Below are positions 33,701 through 42,339 of a stretch of DNA of 64,000 nt, in pieces (position 1 is the first letter of the stretch; the number at the start of each line of letters is the position of its first letter). This stretch comes from Cyclospora cayetanensis. Taxonomy: Eukaryota > Apicomplexa > Conoidasida > Eucoccidiorida > Eimeriidae. The DNA lies in contig NW_020312148.1 in NCBI RefSeq assembly GCF_002999335.1, positions 62,001 to 126,000 on the forward strand. Direction: 5' to 3'. Made by a program: the position numbers and the translations under genes. A model generated the notes under the pieces. It saw only the letters and a list, made by a program, of their open reading frames with translations. It did not search any database and was not told where the DNA came from.

Positions 33701-35569
33701 TGTGTGGCCGTGCGTCTGTGTATGTATGTATGTGTGTGTGGCAGCGTGTGTGTCTATGTCTGTGTGTCTGTGTGGCAGTGTGTGTGTCTGTGTGGGAGTG
33801 TGTCTGTGTATGTATGTGTGTGGGGCAGTGTGTGTCTGTGTCTGTGCGTCTGTGTAGCAGCCTGCACATGAGAAGAAGGGGGCAAAGGGCGAGCCGGCAG
33901 CCGCAGTGGTGCCTCACGCTGTTAGTCTTGAGACTCCACGATCCCCCCGTGCCCACCAGCCCGTCGCTCTTGCCCAGCGCGTGGAGCCTTCCGTGTCTCT
34001 GCCTACGGCTGTAGCTGCAGCCTCGACGGCAGCAGCTGCCACGGCTGCAATTTCGGATCTGTCAGCGCCTGCAGCTGCAGCTTCCCACGCGGCAACGCAG
34101 GCTGTGGCTTCGCGCCGCTTCCTCTCGAGAGCGAAACGCTCATAGTCGAAAGGCCCCACAGAGCCGCTGAGCAGCCGCACGGAGACGCAGAGACGCTGCG
34201 CTTCGGCACGCAAAGCTCCCTCGTCTTCCGGTGCAGCAGCAGCAGCAGCAGTTGCTACTGCGGCAGAGGAGGGGGCCCCTTCGCTTCCTCCTAGACCGCG
34301 ATATTTCCGAAAAAACTGGCGAAGCACCCCGCTGTGACCGCTGCCGTGGTGCTGGGGGGAGTGGGGCAGGGGGTCCAACTCGCCAACGTCCTGTACGTAC
34401 AGCGTAGCGAGGTCACCACACCCACTTACCTCGAGCACGCAGCAGCAGCAGCAGCAGCGAGCCAGCCCCCTTCCCCTCCCTTTCCCCCTCCCTTCCCCCT
34501 GCTTCGGCTTGGCAACAATCGGCGGCGCTGTGCGGGAAGCTCGAGGAAGCGCAACACAGAATCGAAGCAACGCAGAATCTAAGCTGCCTACATAAAAGTT
34601 GATGCCATATTCCTCGTATGCAGAACAAAGCATCTTGAAGGCCGAGTCGTCATCTTGCATGACGTTGCCGCCAATTAGAGAAGTTCCCACGCAGAGCGAG
34701 CTCACCAAAGGCCCTGTGGTTTGTTGCTGCTGATTTTGTTGCTGCTGATTTTGTTGCTGCTGATTTTGTTGCTGCTGATTTTGTTGCTGCTGTTTTTGTT
34801 GCTGCTGTTTTTGCTGCTGCTGTTTTTGCTGTGGCATCGGGTTGCCCAAGCGACGGTAGGAGACCCCTGAGCGCATTCGAAGCATCAGCAGCCTGCCTTG
34901 GAGGTATAATAACGCGCAGTGTGTGCCCCTGCGAGGCGTACTACATGCGAATCTTCCCCGCGAGGCAGCCTTACCGGCAACCAGCTCTGGGTGTGGTATG
35001 CGGAGGGCAACAGGGAAGGCACTGCGAGCTTCTTCCTTCGCCTTCGCCTTCCGCAAAACTTCCAGCCGCAGCGCCAGAGCAGCCCTCCTCTGCACGCCAT
35101 CCTCAGCGTCGATCTCCACACCCCCTTCGCAGAAGCTTGCTGGAAGCCGCCTCCCAGCAGAAGTCGACGGGCTCCCCCCCCTGCGCGGCTGGTGCGGGGC
35201 AGCCTTCTTGGCGAGAATCTCGCCCTCCGCACAGACCCCGGTATCTCGTGGAAGGCCTTTAGTTGCCTTTAAGGGGGAAGTCTCGATGAAGTCTTTTCGA
35301 GCGGCGAATTTGAGGGGCAGCGGGCGGAATCCTGAGACGCGGAAGAGCTTAGCGGCTTCGCCTTGCTGGCGATGTTTTTCCGAACGCTCTGCAAGGGTGC
35401 GGGGAGGGAAGAGAGAAATGCCCGAAGGCGCCTGGGGTGTCTCGAGCCACGCAGGTGCACCAGCCATGCGCATTGAGGCTGTCGGCTGAAAGAGCCAGAC
35501 GCAGAAATACACCAAAATTCCTCCTCGAGAAAGTTTGCCTCGAAGCCCCTTTGAGGACGAACCCGCCAT
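27754..35569 (-). CDS. Aldo-keto reductase, Tas/YajO-like
   Basis: This is an NADPH-dependent oxidoreductase of the AKR superfamily. The start is the ATG at 35569, followed by a hydrophobic segment ([18 protein letters not shown]) that suggests secretory or organellar targeting. Exons: 35569-34975, 34896-34592 (YRRLGNP, Q/N/K insert, [11 protein letters not shown]), 34390-33918 ([13 protein letters not shown]), 33502-33383 ([19 protein letters not shown]), 33189-33120 ([15 protein letters not shown]), 32676-32608 ([15 protein letters not shown]), 32360-32288 ([12 protein letters not shown]), 30506-30410 ([19 protein letters not shown]), a short exon near 29843-29822, one near 29715-29680, ~29555-29435 ([17 protein letters not shown]), ~28830-28787 ([15 protein letters not shown]) and 27973-27754. 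Most neighbouring exons match in phase. The family's catalytic Tyr position falls in the DVGELDP segment, where the usual D-x-A-E-x-Y reads D-V-G-E-L-D, so the Tyr appears to be missing. The small exons near 29.7 kb are the weakest. Confidence 0.85.
28125..28630. repeat. AAGGCC/AAGGAC/AAGC minisatellite in an AKR intron
   Basis: About 500 bp are built almost entirely from aaggcc, aaggac and aagc words in variable order. It lies between the AKR exons ending at 28787 and starting at 27973. Both strands stay open in several frames (K/A/Q/G on plus, L/A/W/P on minus), so gene finders may call it coding. It has no counterpart elsewhere in the window. Confidence 0.95.
29150..29385. repeat. GATA/GAGA microsatellite in an AKR intron
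   Basis: Irregular tandem gata, gaga and tata words fill the intron 3' of the AKR exon at ~29435. Confidence 0.85.
30515..31640. repeat. ACACAA/ACACAG microsatellite, about 1.1 kb
   Basis: A near-continuous array of acacaa, acacag and acacat words makes up most of the 1.8-kb AKR intron between exons 32360-32288 and 30506-30410. Purine/pyrimidine alternation is strong. The plus strand reads as N/T/H/K frames and the minus strand as C/V/F frames, all artefacts of composition. Confidence 0.95.
31797..32282. repeat. ACACATAC/ACAAACAC microsatellite
   Basis: A second simple-repeat block in the same AKR intron has acatac and acaaacac words. It is separated from the first block by about 150 bp of unique sequence and ends a few bases from the donor at 32287. 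Confidence 0.92.
33610..33858. repeat. TGTGTG/TGTCTG microsatellite in an AKR intron
   Basis: This is a plus-strand (tg)n-rich array with gcagtgtg and tatgtatg words, in the AKR intron between exons 34390-33918 and 33502-33383. On the transcribed minus strand it is CA-rich. Confidence 0.9.
34715..34832. repeat. 15-bp coding repeat ([10 protein letters not shown]) inside the AKR domain
   Basis: About eight tandem 15-bp units (ttgttgctgctgatt or ttgttgctgctgttt on plus) encode four Q plus N or K on the minus strand. They interrupt the first beta-hairpin of the AKR barrel, between YRRLGNP and the strand [11 protein letters not shown]. Confidence 0.92.
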
Positions 35570-36241
35570 TGTTTTGAGGCCCCCCGTTGGCTTCTGAGGG
35601 TGGCTTGCTGCACAGGTGGCTGTGCGATCGTCTGGAGGGGCCTCTTCCCTGCCTGCGAGTCGGCTCCGCAGCCTTCTCGAGAAGCACTGCGAAAGGAGCT
35701 GCCCCCAACGCCCTCCCCCCTGTCTTGCTGTCCTATTGCGGCTCTACCATGCACCTCATTTTCCGCGCTTGCTGCGCACAGAGACACTGGAAGGCGCCTC
35801 CAGCGCGATGGCACGCCTCCAGGAGGTGAGAGCAATGCGCGACGGCGGCAGGTGCCGTGCGACGACTGCGGGATCGTGCAGTCAGCGTGTCGGCGGAGGC
35901 CTCTCGACAGACGCGGCTCATTCGGCAAGAAGGGTAGCACGCGCAGGCGCCTTCGCCGTCGGAAGATTCTGTCTGTGTGGCTTGGTATTTGCCATCACTT
36001 TCGATCATTTAGCGAAACGCAACATCGGCGCGAAACTCCCATCAGGGCAGCGATGGGGACGCAGGGGCCCCGCCGCTGGGGGCCCCTCGAGCGCGGCACG
36101 ATTCGGAGGCGGAGAGCATCCGCAGTTGCCTCTAGCTAGCTACACCGCAGGAAAGCATTCTAGCTCACACAAGGAATGGCAAATCTACAACTGTAATTAC
36201 ACGAGGTTGCGACCACGCGCAGCTCTATTTGTCTGTACACC
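35570..36241. other. Region upstream of the aldo-keto reductase
   Basis: Several plus- and minus-strand frames are open because the stretch is GC-rich, but none shows a domain or splice support. It should contain the AKR promoter and the 5' flank of the tRNA at 36242. Confidence 0.5.
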
Positions 36242-36325
36242 GCACGGATGGCCGAGTGGTCTAAGGCGCCAGACTCAAGTTCTGGTGGACGCAAGTCCGC
36301 GTGGGTTCAAATCCCACTTCGTGCA
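36242..36325 (+). tRNA. tRNA-Leu (anticodon CAA)
   Basis: This is a complete class II tRNA. The 7-bp acceptor stem pairs gcacgga with ttcgtgc, followed by discriminator A. The D arm has gccgagtggtctaaggc. The anticodon arm is ccaga-ctcaagt-tctgg with CAA in the loop, decoding UUG. The variable arm forms ggac-gcaa-gtcc. The T arm is gtggg-ttcaaat-cccac. Internal A box (tggccgagtgg) and B box (ggttcaaatcc) are intact. No intron is present, and a run of T follows within about 25 bp. The plus-strand frame through it is not a protein. Confidence 0.96.
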
Positions 36326-37136
36326 TTCTTTCCAGGTTCCGCTACGTTTTTCCGAGTTCGTTGCTGACGATTATTTTCTTTTTGGAACGCTGTTTTGCCT
36401 TTGGCTACTGTACGAATATATCGGATCGCTCGCGAAAAACGGGGGGTAGCGGCGGCACTGGCAAAGGACAGTGGCAGAGCGGTGCAGAAAGGGCTGGGGC
36501 CTTCTTGTGTGTTTTATGGGTGTCGCGTGGCTTTTTATAGGGAGGGGAGGGGAACACGTGTAGATTATGCGTTGCTGCGGTGTGTCTTCCGACGATTCGC
36601 GGCTTGCTTGGGTATAGCGCTGGACGCATGCATGGGAAGTGTTTGAAACTGGCCACGCCAGCACACGCGCCGACCCCGTTTAACCCTAGATCTTAGTCAG
36701 TGTGTTGCCCTCGCAGAAACTGCCAGAGGGGGAAACGCAGAAAGTCATCGCCTGTATGTATAGATATGCATAGGCGTGCCTCTTCGCCACGCTCCCCCGA
36801 CCAGATCCACAGTTGCAAGCACAAGCTGCACGCAGTTGATCCCACACAATATGTTTGGCTCGCTTCCCTGCAGAAGACTTTGCTAAAGGGAGCTACAGAG
36901 CCAATCCTCGGGGCGAGAGCGCAAAACGATGCCTCAACCCGCCGACCGTCGGAGGCTTCCTCATTCGCCTGCGTATGCCCCGTTGCACAGACACGTGCTG
37001 ACTAGCCTAGGTTCATGATATATCTGCCTGTCTGAGACGCACACGACGCTCGTCTGCTTAAAGGGCAGCTGCGCTGCTCCGCATGCTGCACCACAGCAGT
37101 ACGTACGGGATAGGCACGGCCAGACATGTGGACTTT
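36326..37136. other. Spacer between tRNA-Leu and its decayed copy
   Basis: I see no coding or RNA motif in this 0.8-kb spacer. Apart from the tRNA-like bodies, I do not see extended similarity between the flanks of the two copies. Confidence 0.55.
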
Positions 37137-37223
37137 GCACGGATCACCGAGTGGTAGTCTAAGGCGCCAGACTCGAGTTCTGGTAAGTGCAAGTCAGCAT
37201 GACTTCCAATCCCATTTCGTGCA
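37137..37223 (+). pseudogene. Decayed tRNA-Leu copy with CGA in the anticodon position
   Basis: It is clearly derived from the same tRNA as the copy at 36242. The acceptor stem is intact (gcacgga with ttcgtgc) and the anticodon stem is intact (ccaga/tctgg), but the loop reads ctcgagt, giving CGA. The D region has two or three inserted bases. The variable-arm stem is broken. The T arm reads atgac-ttccaat-cccat with two mismatches, and the B box is damaged (acttccaatcc). CGA would read as a serine anticodon on a leucine body. The damage argues for a dead copy. Confidence 0.85.
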
Positions 37224-37740
37224 GGTATGGCGACTTCGTCTAAGCTGTGCGGCGGCATCGCCTTCGTTCCTTTTACACACCGAAACCAATACCAACTACG
37301 CGCAGGTGTCCTCTGCGTCGCTGTACCTGTCGAACACTACGCCGCGTATCCTAGACGCAGCGACAACGATGCGTGGGGCTGCATGCATTTGCAGTGCATT
37401 TGTGCATTGGAGTTTCCCGCGAAGGAACTTGGCGCCTAGTGCGCAGGGTGGAACGAATAAGGGGCAGTTGCTGCTGCCTTCGCATGGCTGCAGCCTGAGA
37501 AACGAACCCAACTCAAGTCTTCAAGCCAGCCTAGCAGAAGGCCTCCCCTGTCTGTAGACCCTGCCCCCTTGGGAGGGCATTTTTCTCGCAGCCGAAAGAG
37601 CCGCAGTCAGCCAGCACAAGAGGACACGCAACAAGGGGCACACCTGCCTGTGAGCGGCGCACCCCCGATTTTCACGCAGCAAGCATGCAGGGTGAGTCGA
37701 GCTCCGCAAAAAGTGCCTTTTTGCAGAACCCCCGTGCAGG
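37224..37740. other. Region 3' of the exoribonuclease gene
   Basis: About 0.5 kb lies between the tRNA pseudogene and the inverted repeat at the end of the minus-strand XRN gene. It would carry the XRN 3' UTR. No gene is seen. Confidence 0.55.
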
Positions 37741-37780
37741 GGGCCCTTAACGTGAGGCCCAGGCCTCACGTTAAGGGCCC
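37741..37780. repeat. Perfect 19-bp inverted repeat across the XRN stop codon
   Basis: Arms 37741-37759 and 37762-37780 are exact reverse complements (gggcccttaacgtgaggcc and its complement) with a 2-base loop. The minus-strand stop codon TAA (plus 37771-37773) sits within the right arm, so the last two codons, the stop and the start of the 3' UTR fold into one stem. Confidence 0.95.
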
Positions 37781-40570
37781 GCCTCCCTCTGCGTTTTGCT
37801 GGAGCTCGCGCGCTCGAGCGATTTCCGCGCCAGGCTGCTAGCAACTCCGCTCCCTGAGCTTCGAGTCTTGCGCTGCAGCTGGGGGGAAAGAAACACATGC
37901 GGCCTTCCCAGTCTGTTTCTGAAAAAGTCTTCAGGCCTCCAAGGGCCTTTTTGGGAGGGCCAGCCCTCTTCCAGAGCCTCTTTCGCAGCCTTCCGCAACC
38001 TTGGGAGGTCTAAGAAGGGAATGAGGGGCCGATGGAGCCACTCCGGGAGTTGCGCTGCCTTGTCCTCAGTCGGTTTCCTCTTGAGCGCCCTCTCTAGGGC
38101 GCTTCGCCCCTCTTCCATCGCGGCTCGTACCCCTGCCGCTGCGAGCTCCCCCTCTGCGGCAGTCGAATGCCTCTCCTCAGTCAGCTCAGAGGCCTTGCCA
38201 GGGAGCGGCACCGCATGGAGGGGGTAGGGATCCACCGCGAAGGAGCACGGGAAGAGGTCCTCGACGCGGGTGTGCGTCGGAGCGGTGTGCACGCGTCTGT
38301 ACGCCGCGGGAAGCAGCGCACAGCTGCTGTGGGGCAGCACTGCCAGAAGCTGCAGGTAGGGAGAGATCGGCTGCGCATGCGGGAGCGTCACCCGCAGCGC
38401 GGGGGCCCTAAGGGCCCCGAGGTCTGAAGCCAGAGGGGCATAGTTGTAAGGAAAGGTCCACGCCCAAGAGGGGGCACCGCTGTGATAATAGTGCAGCAAG
38501 AAGAACAAACCCGACACGTAGCGCGCGCACAACGCGTGGCGGAACGCCCCGAAAGGGACAGCAGGAAGGCGCTCTTGGGGGCCCCTCGGGGCCCCTCCAG
38601 AGGGGCCCCCCCCCTGCCCAGCGGGGTCACTCTCCGCTGCCGCAAGCTCGCGCAGCGGGAACTTCGACGCGTAGTACTCTGCTGCGAGAGGCCTTCCCAG
38701 CGGTCCGGGGGGCCCCTGAGGCTCGAAGTGGGGGCCCTCTTGATCTGCAAGGAGCGCGAAAAAGCGTATGAGCCGGGGAAGGTGGATCTGCGTCTTGCGA
38801 GTCAGGGGGCCCCCCAGACGGGGGAGCGCCCTCGCGTACGTCTGAAGCAGCGTGGACAGACCGCCAGCAAAAATGTTGATGTGTGGCAGCGCCGGAAGAA
38901 AGTCGTTCCCCACGAAAAATGATAAAAGAACAAAATCATCGACCAACCGACTCGGCGCGAGGTCGCGGAGAGGCAGGGGGCCCCTCCAAGAAACCTCGTC
39001 GTCGGCCGCATGCAGCATCTTGCGAGCTTTCTTGCGAAGACTGCTGCGCACTGTGTCTGCAGCTCCGGTGCCTCTTCTTGCAACAGCCGAAGGGGAAGCC
39101 GCTGCTGCTGCTTCGTCTGCCGCTGCTGCTGCTTCGTCTGCCGCTGCTGTAGTCAAGGACCGCACGAGCTGGCGCCGCAGGGTGTCGATGCACACGACTT
39201 CAAAGTCTTTCGCCGTATATTTCAGGAAATCTCCCGAGGCAGGCAGCAGCAGCTCCTGACACGAGGATCGTCGCGCCCTTTCCAGCTGCCCCGGATGCGC
39301 TCGCTTGCCTCTCGCCTTGCTCTTTTCTCCTGCAGCCTGCGACGCTACGTCTTGCGCCTGCTCCTTGATGGCGTCGTGCATGCGCCGCAGCACCTGCCGA
39401 GCAGCTGCATCCCTCGTGCCTCTCAAAGATAGCTGCTTCTCCCTGAGAATTAAGAGCCCTGGGCGGTGACGCGCAAGCGCCAGTACGAGTAAGTCTGCGT
39501 CGAGGCCGTATAAGCAGATGCGTCCAGGCAAGGGAACCAACAGCTCCTCAAGGTTAGGTTGCTGCTGCATTTGTTGTTGTTGCTGCTGCTTTTGTTGTTG
39601 TTGTTGCTGTATTTGTTGTTGCTGCTGCTTTTGTTGTTGTTGTTGCTGCATTTGTTGTTGCTGCTGCTTTTGTTGTTGTTGCTGCTTTTGTTGTTGCTGC
39701 ATTTGTTGTTGTTGCTGCTGCTTTTGTTGTTGTTGTTGCTGCATTTGTTGTTGTTGTTGCTGCATTTGTTGTTGTTGTTGCTGCATTTGTTGTTGCTGCT
39801 GCATTTGTTGTTGCTGCTGCTTTTGTTGTTGCTGCTGCATTTGTTGTTGTTGTTGCTGTATTTGTTGTTGTTGCTGCTGCATTTGTTGTTGTTGCTGCTG
39901 CATTTGTTGTTGTTGCTGCTGCTTTTGTTGTTGTTGCTGCTGCATTTGTTGTTGCGCGGGATTCTTAGTAGGTAGGAGACTGCCAAGTGTATCCTGGCCT
40001 GTTTGGCGTGCAGAAGCCTCCCCCCCTGCTGCATCAGTTGCCGCTGCTGCTGAGGAGTTGCTGACAGACGTTTCGCAGAAAGCCTCAAAGGAAGGAGGCA
40101 GCAGGAGGCGCACGCGTGTTGCTGGCGTCCTACGTCGATGTTGAGTGGGCTTGGACTGGTGTTGTTGTTGTTGTTGCTGTTGTTGCTGTTGCTGCACTTC
40201 TCCATACCAGGCCTTAGCCAAGGCAGTGCTTGGCAGCTCCCAGGATTGCCAAGTCAGCAGCTGCATAAGCTTGTGTTCTCCCTCCCCTGGAATATCCGAT
40301 CCGCTGAACACCACTGCGCGCAGGCTGCCCCACACTCGACTGCTCTTTTGTTTGTACAAAATAAATCGCTTCAGGAGACTCTCCGCAATAAATGTAAAAC
40401 GTGTGCCAGGACCGATGCTGTTGATGTCGAAAGGCGCCTCTCCATCTTCTGCATCTGCTTCTGCAGGAGGATGCTTTACTCCACTGGCTGCAGTAGCGAG
40501 CTGCGGCTCATGCTGCTGCTGCTGCTTTTGCTCCTCCTCCTGCTGCTGTAGCTGCTGCTTTTGCTCCTCA

Positions 40571-40602
<32 letters not shown>

Positions 40603-41560
40603 CTTTTGCTCCTCATGCTGCTGCTGCCTAAATCGCCTTCCGCGCTGTTGAGACAGCTTAGCCATGGGTGGCACTCCGTCGAGAGTAATGCACAAAAGGG
40701 TTCGCGGCCGAACGAGCTTCACGAGGAGATCGAGATATGAGAGCACTCGCCGCAACAGCATCGGGAGATGCTGCTGCTGCAGCAACGGCTGCAGCTGTTG
40801 CAGATGCTGCTGCAGCTGCAGGCTGGCGGGAAGGGGGGAGGGGAGGTGGCCATGAGTGCAGAGATGCAGCAAGGCGTTAAAGTCAATCAGCAAAGCATCT
40901 ATTGGCACTTCCTCCTCCTGATTGCGCTGCAGCAAGCTGAAGGTTGTGGCTTCTGAAGCTTCAGCAGATTCACTCAATAACGCCTTGCTGCCGCTTGCTG
41001 TAGCTTCGGCACGTCGCAACAGCAGCTGCTCCTCCTTCAAAAGCTGCTGCAATATCCGCTGCCGCGCAGCCTCCTTCGGATTGCTGTTTTTACTGCCACT
41101 GTTACTGCCACTGTTACTGCCACTGTTGCTGCCACTGTTACTGCTATTCTTGCTATTGTTGCTGCTGTTGTTGGGGGGCCTTCTGGGCTTGTGCCACGTG
41201 TATTTTTGCAGCGGGCGGATGCAGTTGGGGAACTGATTGCAGAGCCAGCGGTAGAAGTGGGGAATGCCTCGCACTGCAGTGCTGCTGCCGCCGAGAGCAT
41301 GCGCAAAGGCTTCGCCAAAAGTTCGTGTCTTGCAGTTGAAGTCGATGGAGAGCAGTCGGCCCCCCAGCGTTCGCGTGCCAGCAGAGCAGCTGCTGCCGAC
41401 GCTCGCGCTCTTCCCAGCAGTGGCGCTCGCAGCTGCTGTACAGACAGCAGGAGGCGACTGGCAAAAGAGGAGCCTCCTGCAGCCTCGAGAGGATACAAGG
41501 AATCGTCGGGGTCTGAGACACTCCAGCGGCTCTCCTCGAACTCGCTGCAAGGCTGCGAGC

Positions 41561-41606
<46 letters not shown>

Positions 41607-41631
41607 GCCGCACTCTGCAAAGCATCGCCAT
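37771..41631 (-). CDS. XRN-family 5'-3' exoribonuclease
   Basis: It degrades 5'-monophosphorylated RNA processively. A single open frame of 1286 residues runs from the ATG at 41631. Conserved blocks in order: GIPHFYRWLCNQFPNCI, ALLIDFNALLHLC, ITLDGVPPMAKLSQQRGRRF, FSGSDIPGEGEHKLMQLL, CLYGLDADLLVLALARH, then FFVGNDFLPALPHINI and SWAWTFPYNYAPLASDL. The acidic metal ligands (DFN, DG, EGEHK, DAD, GND) are all present. A large Q/M/K insert (minus strand of 39553-39955) separates EGEHK from DAD. The N-terminus is odd: XRNs normally start M-G-x-P-x-F-Y-R-W, whereas here about 125 residues precede GIPHFYRW, including MAMLCRVRLP followed by a run of about 15 Leu that looks like a signal anchor. An alternative is that AG|GCATTCC just before GIPHFYRW is an acceptor and the true first exon is elsewhere. 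XRN1 versus XRN2 type is not resolved. Confidence 0.92.
39553..39955. repeat. CTG/TTG coding microsatellite (Q/M/K run) in XRN
   Basis: About 400 bp of ttg and ctg words with periodic cat or ctt encode Q runs broken by M or K on the minus strand. They lie between the EGEHK and GLDADLL blocks of the exoribonuclease. The frame is maintained throughout. Confidence 0.95.
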
Positions 41632-42339
41632 GACTGTTCCCCTTTCAAGGGGCACTACGGTTTGGGGGCCCCCATGAGGCCTCTCTGAGGAGGCCCCTGC
41701 CCCCTCCCCCCTCCTTGCTTCGCTCGGCGGAGAGGGCTCTGATGCGTCGTGTTTCGTGCAGAGGCTGCCGCGAGTCAGAAGGCGCAGCGTTTCGAAAAGG
41801 TTTTTTCATGTTTCTTGAAAGAATTATCCGCTTTCTCTGCAGTTTCGCCGGCTCGCCACTGAGGCTGCCTCCTGCAGCACGCAGATTTCGGGGGCTGGTT
41901 GCACGGCGCCGCGAGTCCTCTTGGAGGGGCCCCCTCTGCCTCCACACCCTCCCAACCCTTCCCCTTTCCCGCGCTTGTTTGCTTCGTTTCGCGGCAAGAG
42001 GCTTCTTAAGGATATCGCCTTCTTGGTGAGCCGTGAGAAAGGCTGCTGAGGGCGCTGCGACTCTGAGGTTCAACGCAGCCTGGCTACTCCGCAGCCTCCC
42101 TCATAGGCGCATTTTAGCGTCTGGGGCCGTCTTTGCCTCGTCTTCTGAGACTCCTTCTGGCCTTGCGTCTATGCGGAGGCTTTCGTGCTGCTTCTGTCGT
42201 GCTAACTCCTGGGTTTTTCCGTAGCAGAGGGCAGCAGATCCCCCAGGACGAAAATTCTCGACTCGAGCTTTCCGCCAGCTGCACCGTCAACTACCCACTA
42301 GTTCCCTCCTTAGCCCCCCCCTCGTCCCCCCTCTCCCCG
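41632..42339. promoter_or_regulatory. Divergent upstream region (XRN / NSRP1-like)
   Basis: About 0.7 kb separates the two head-to-head start codons. An apparent acceptor (ttttccgtagcag near 42216-42230) precedes the NSRP1-like start, so a 5' UTR intron there is possible. No core promoter motif can be named. Confidence 0.45.

Noticed and set aside
35809..36449. Plus-strand frame including the tRNA-Leu region as a protein
   Set aside because: A complete tRNA lies inside it, codon content is unremarkable, and no homology is visible.
39559..39975. Plus-strand poly-Leu and poly-Cys frames
   Set aside because: They are the antisense of the Q-rich insert in XRN, whose frame is supported by conserved motifs on both sides.
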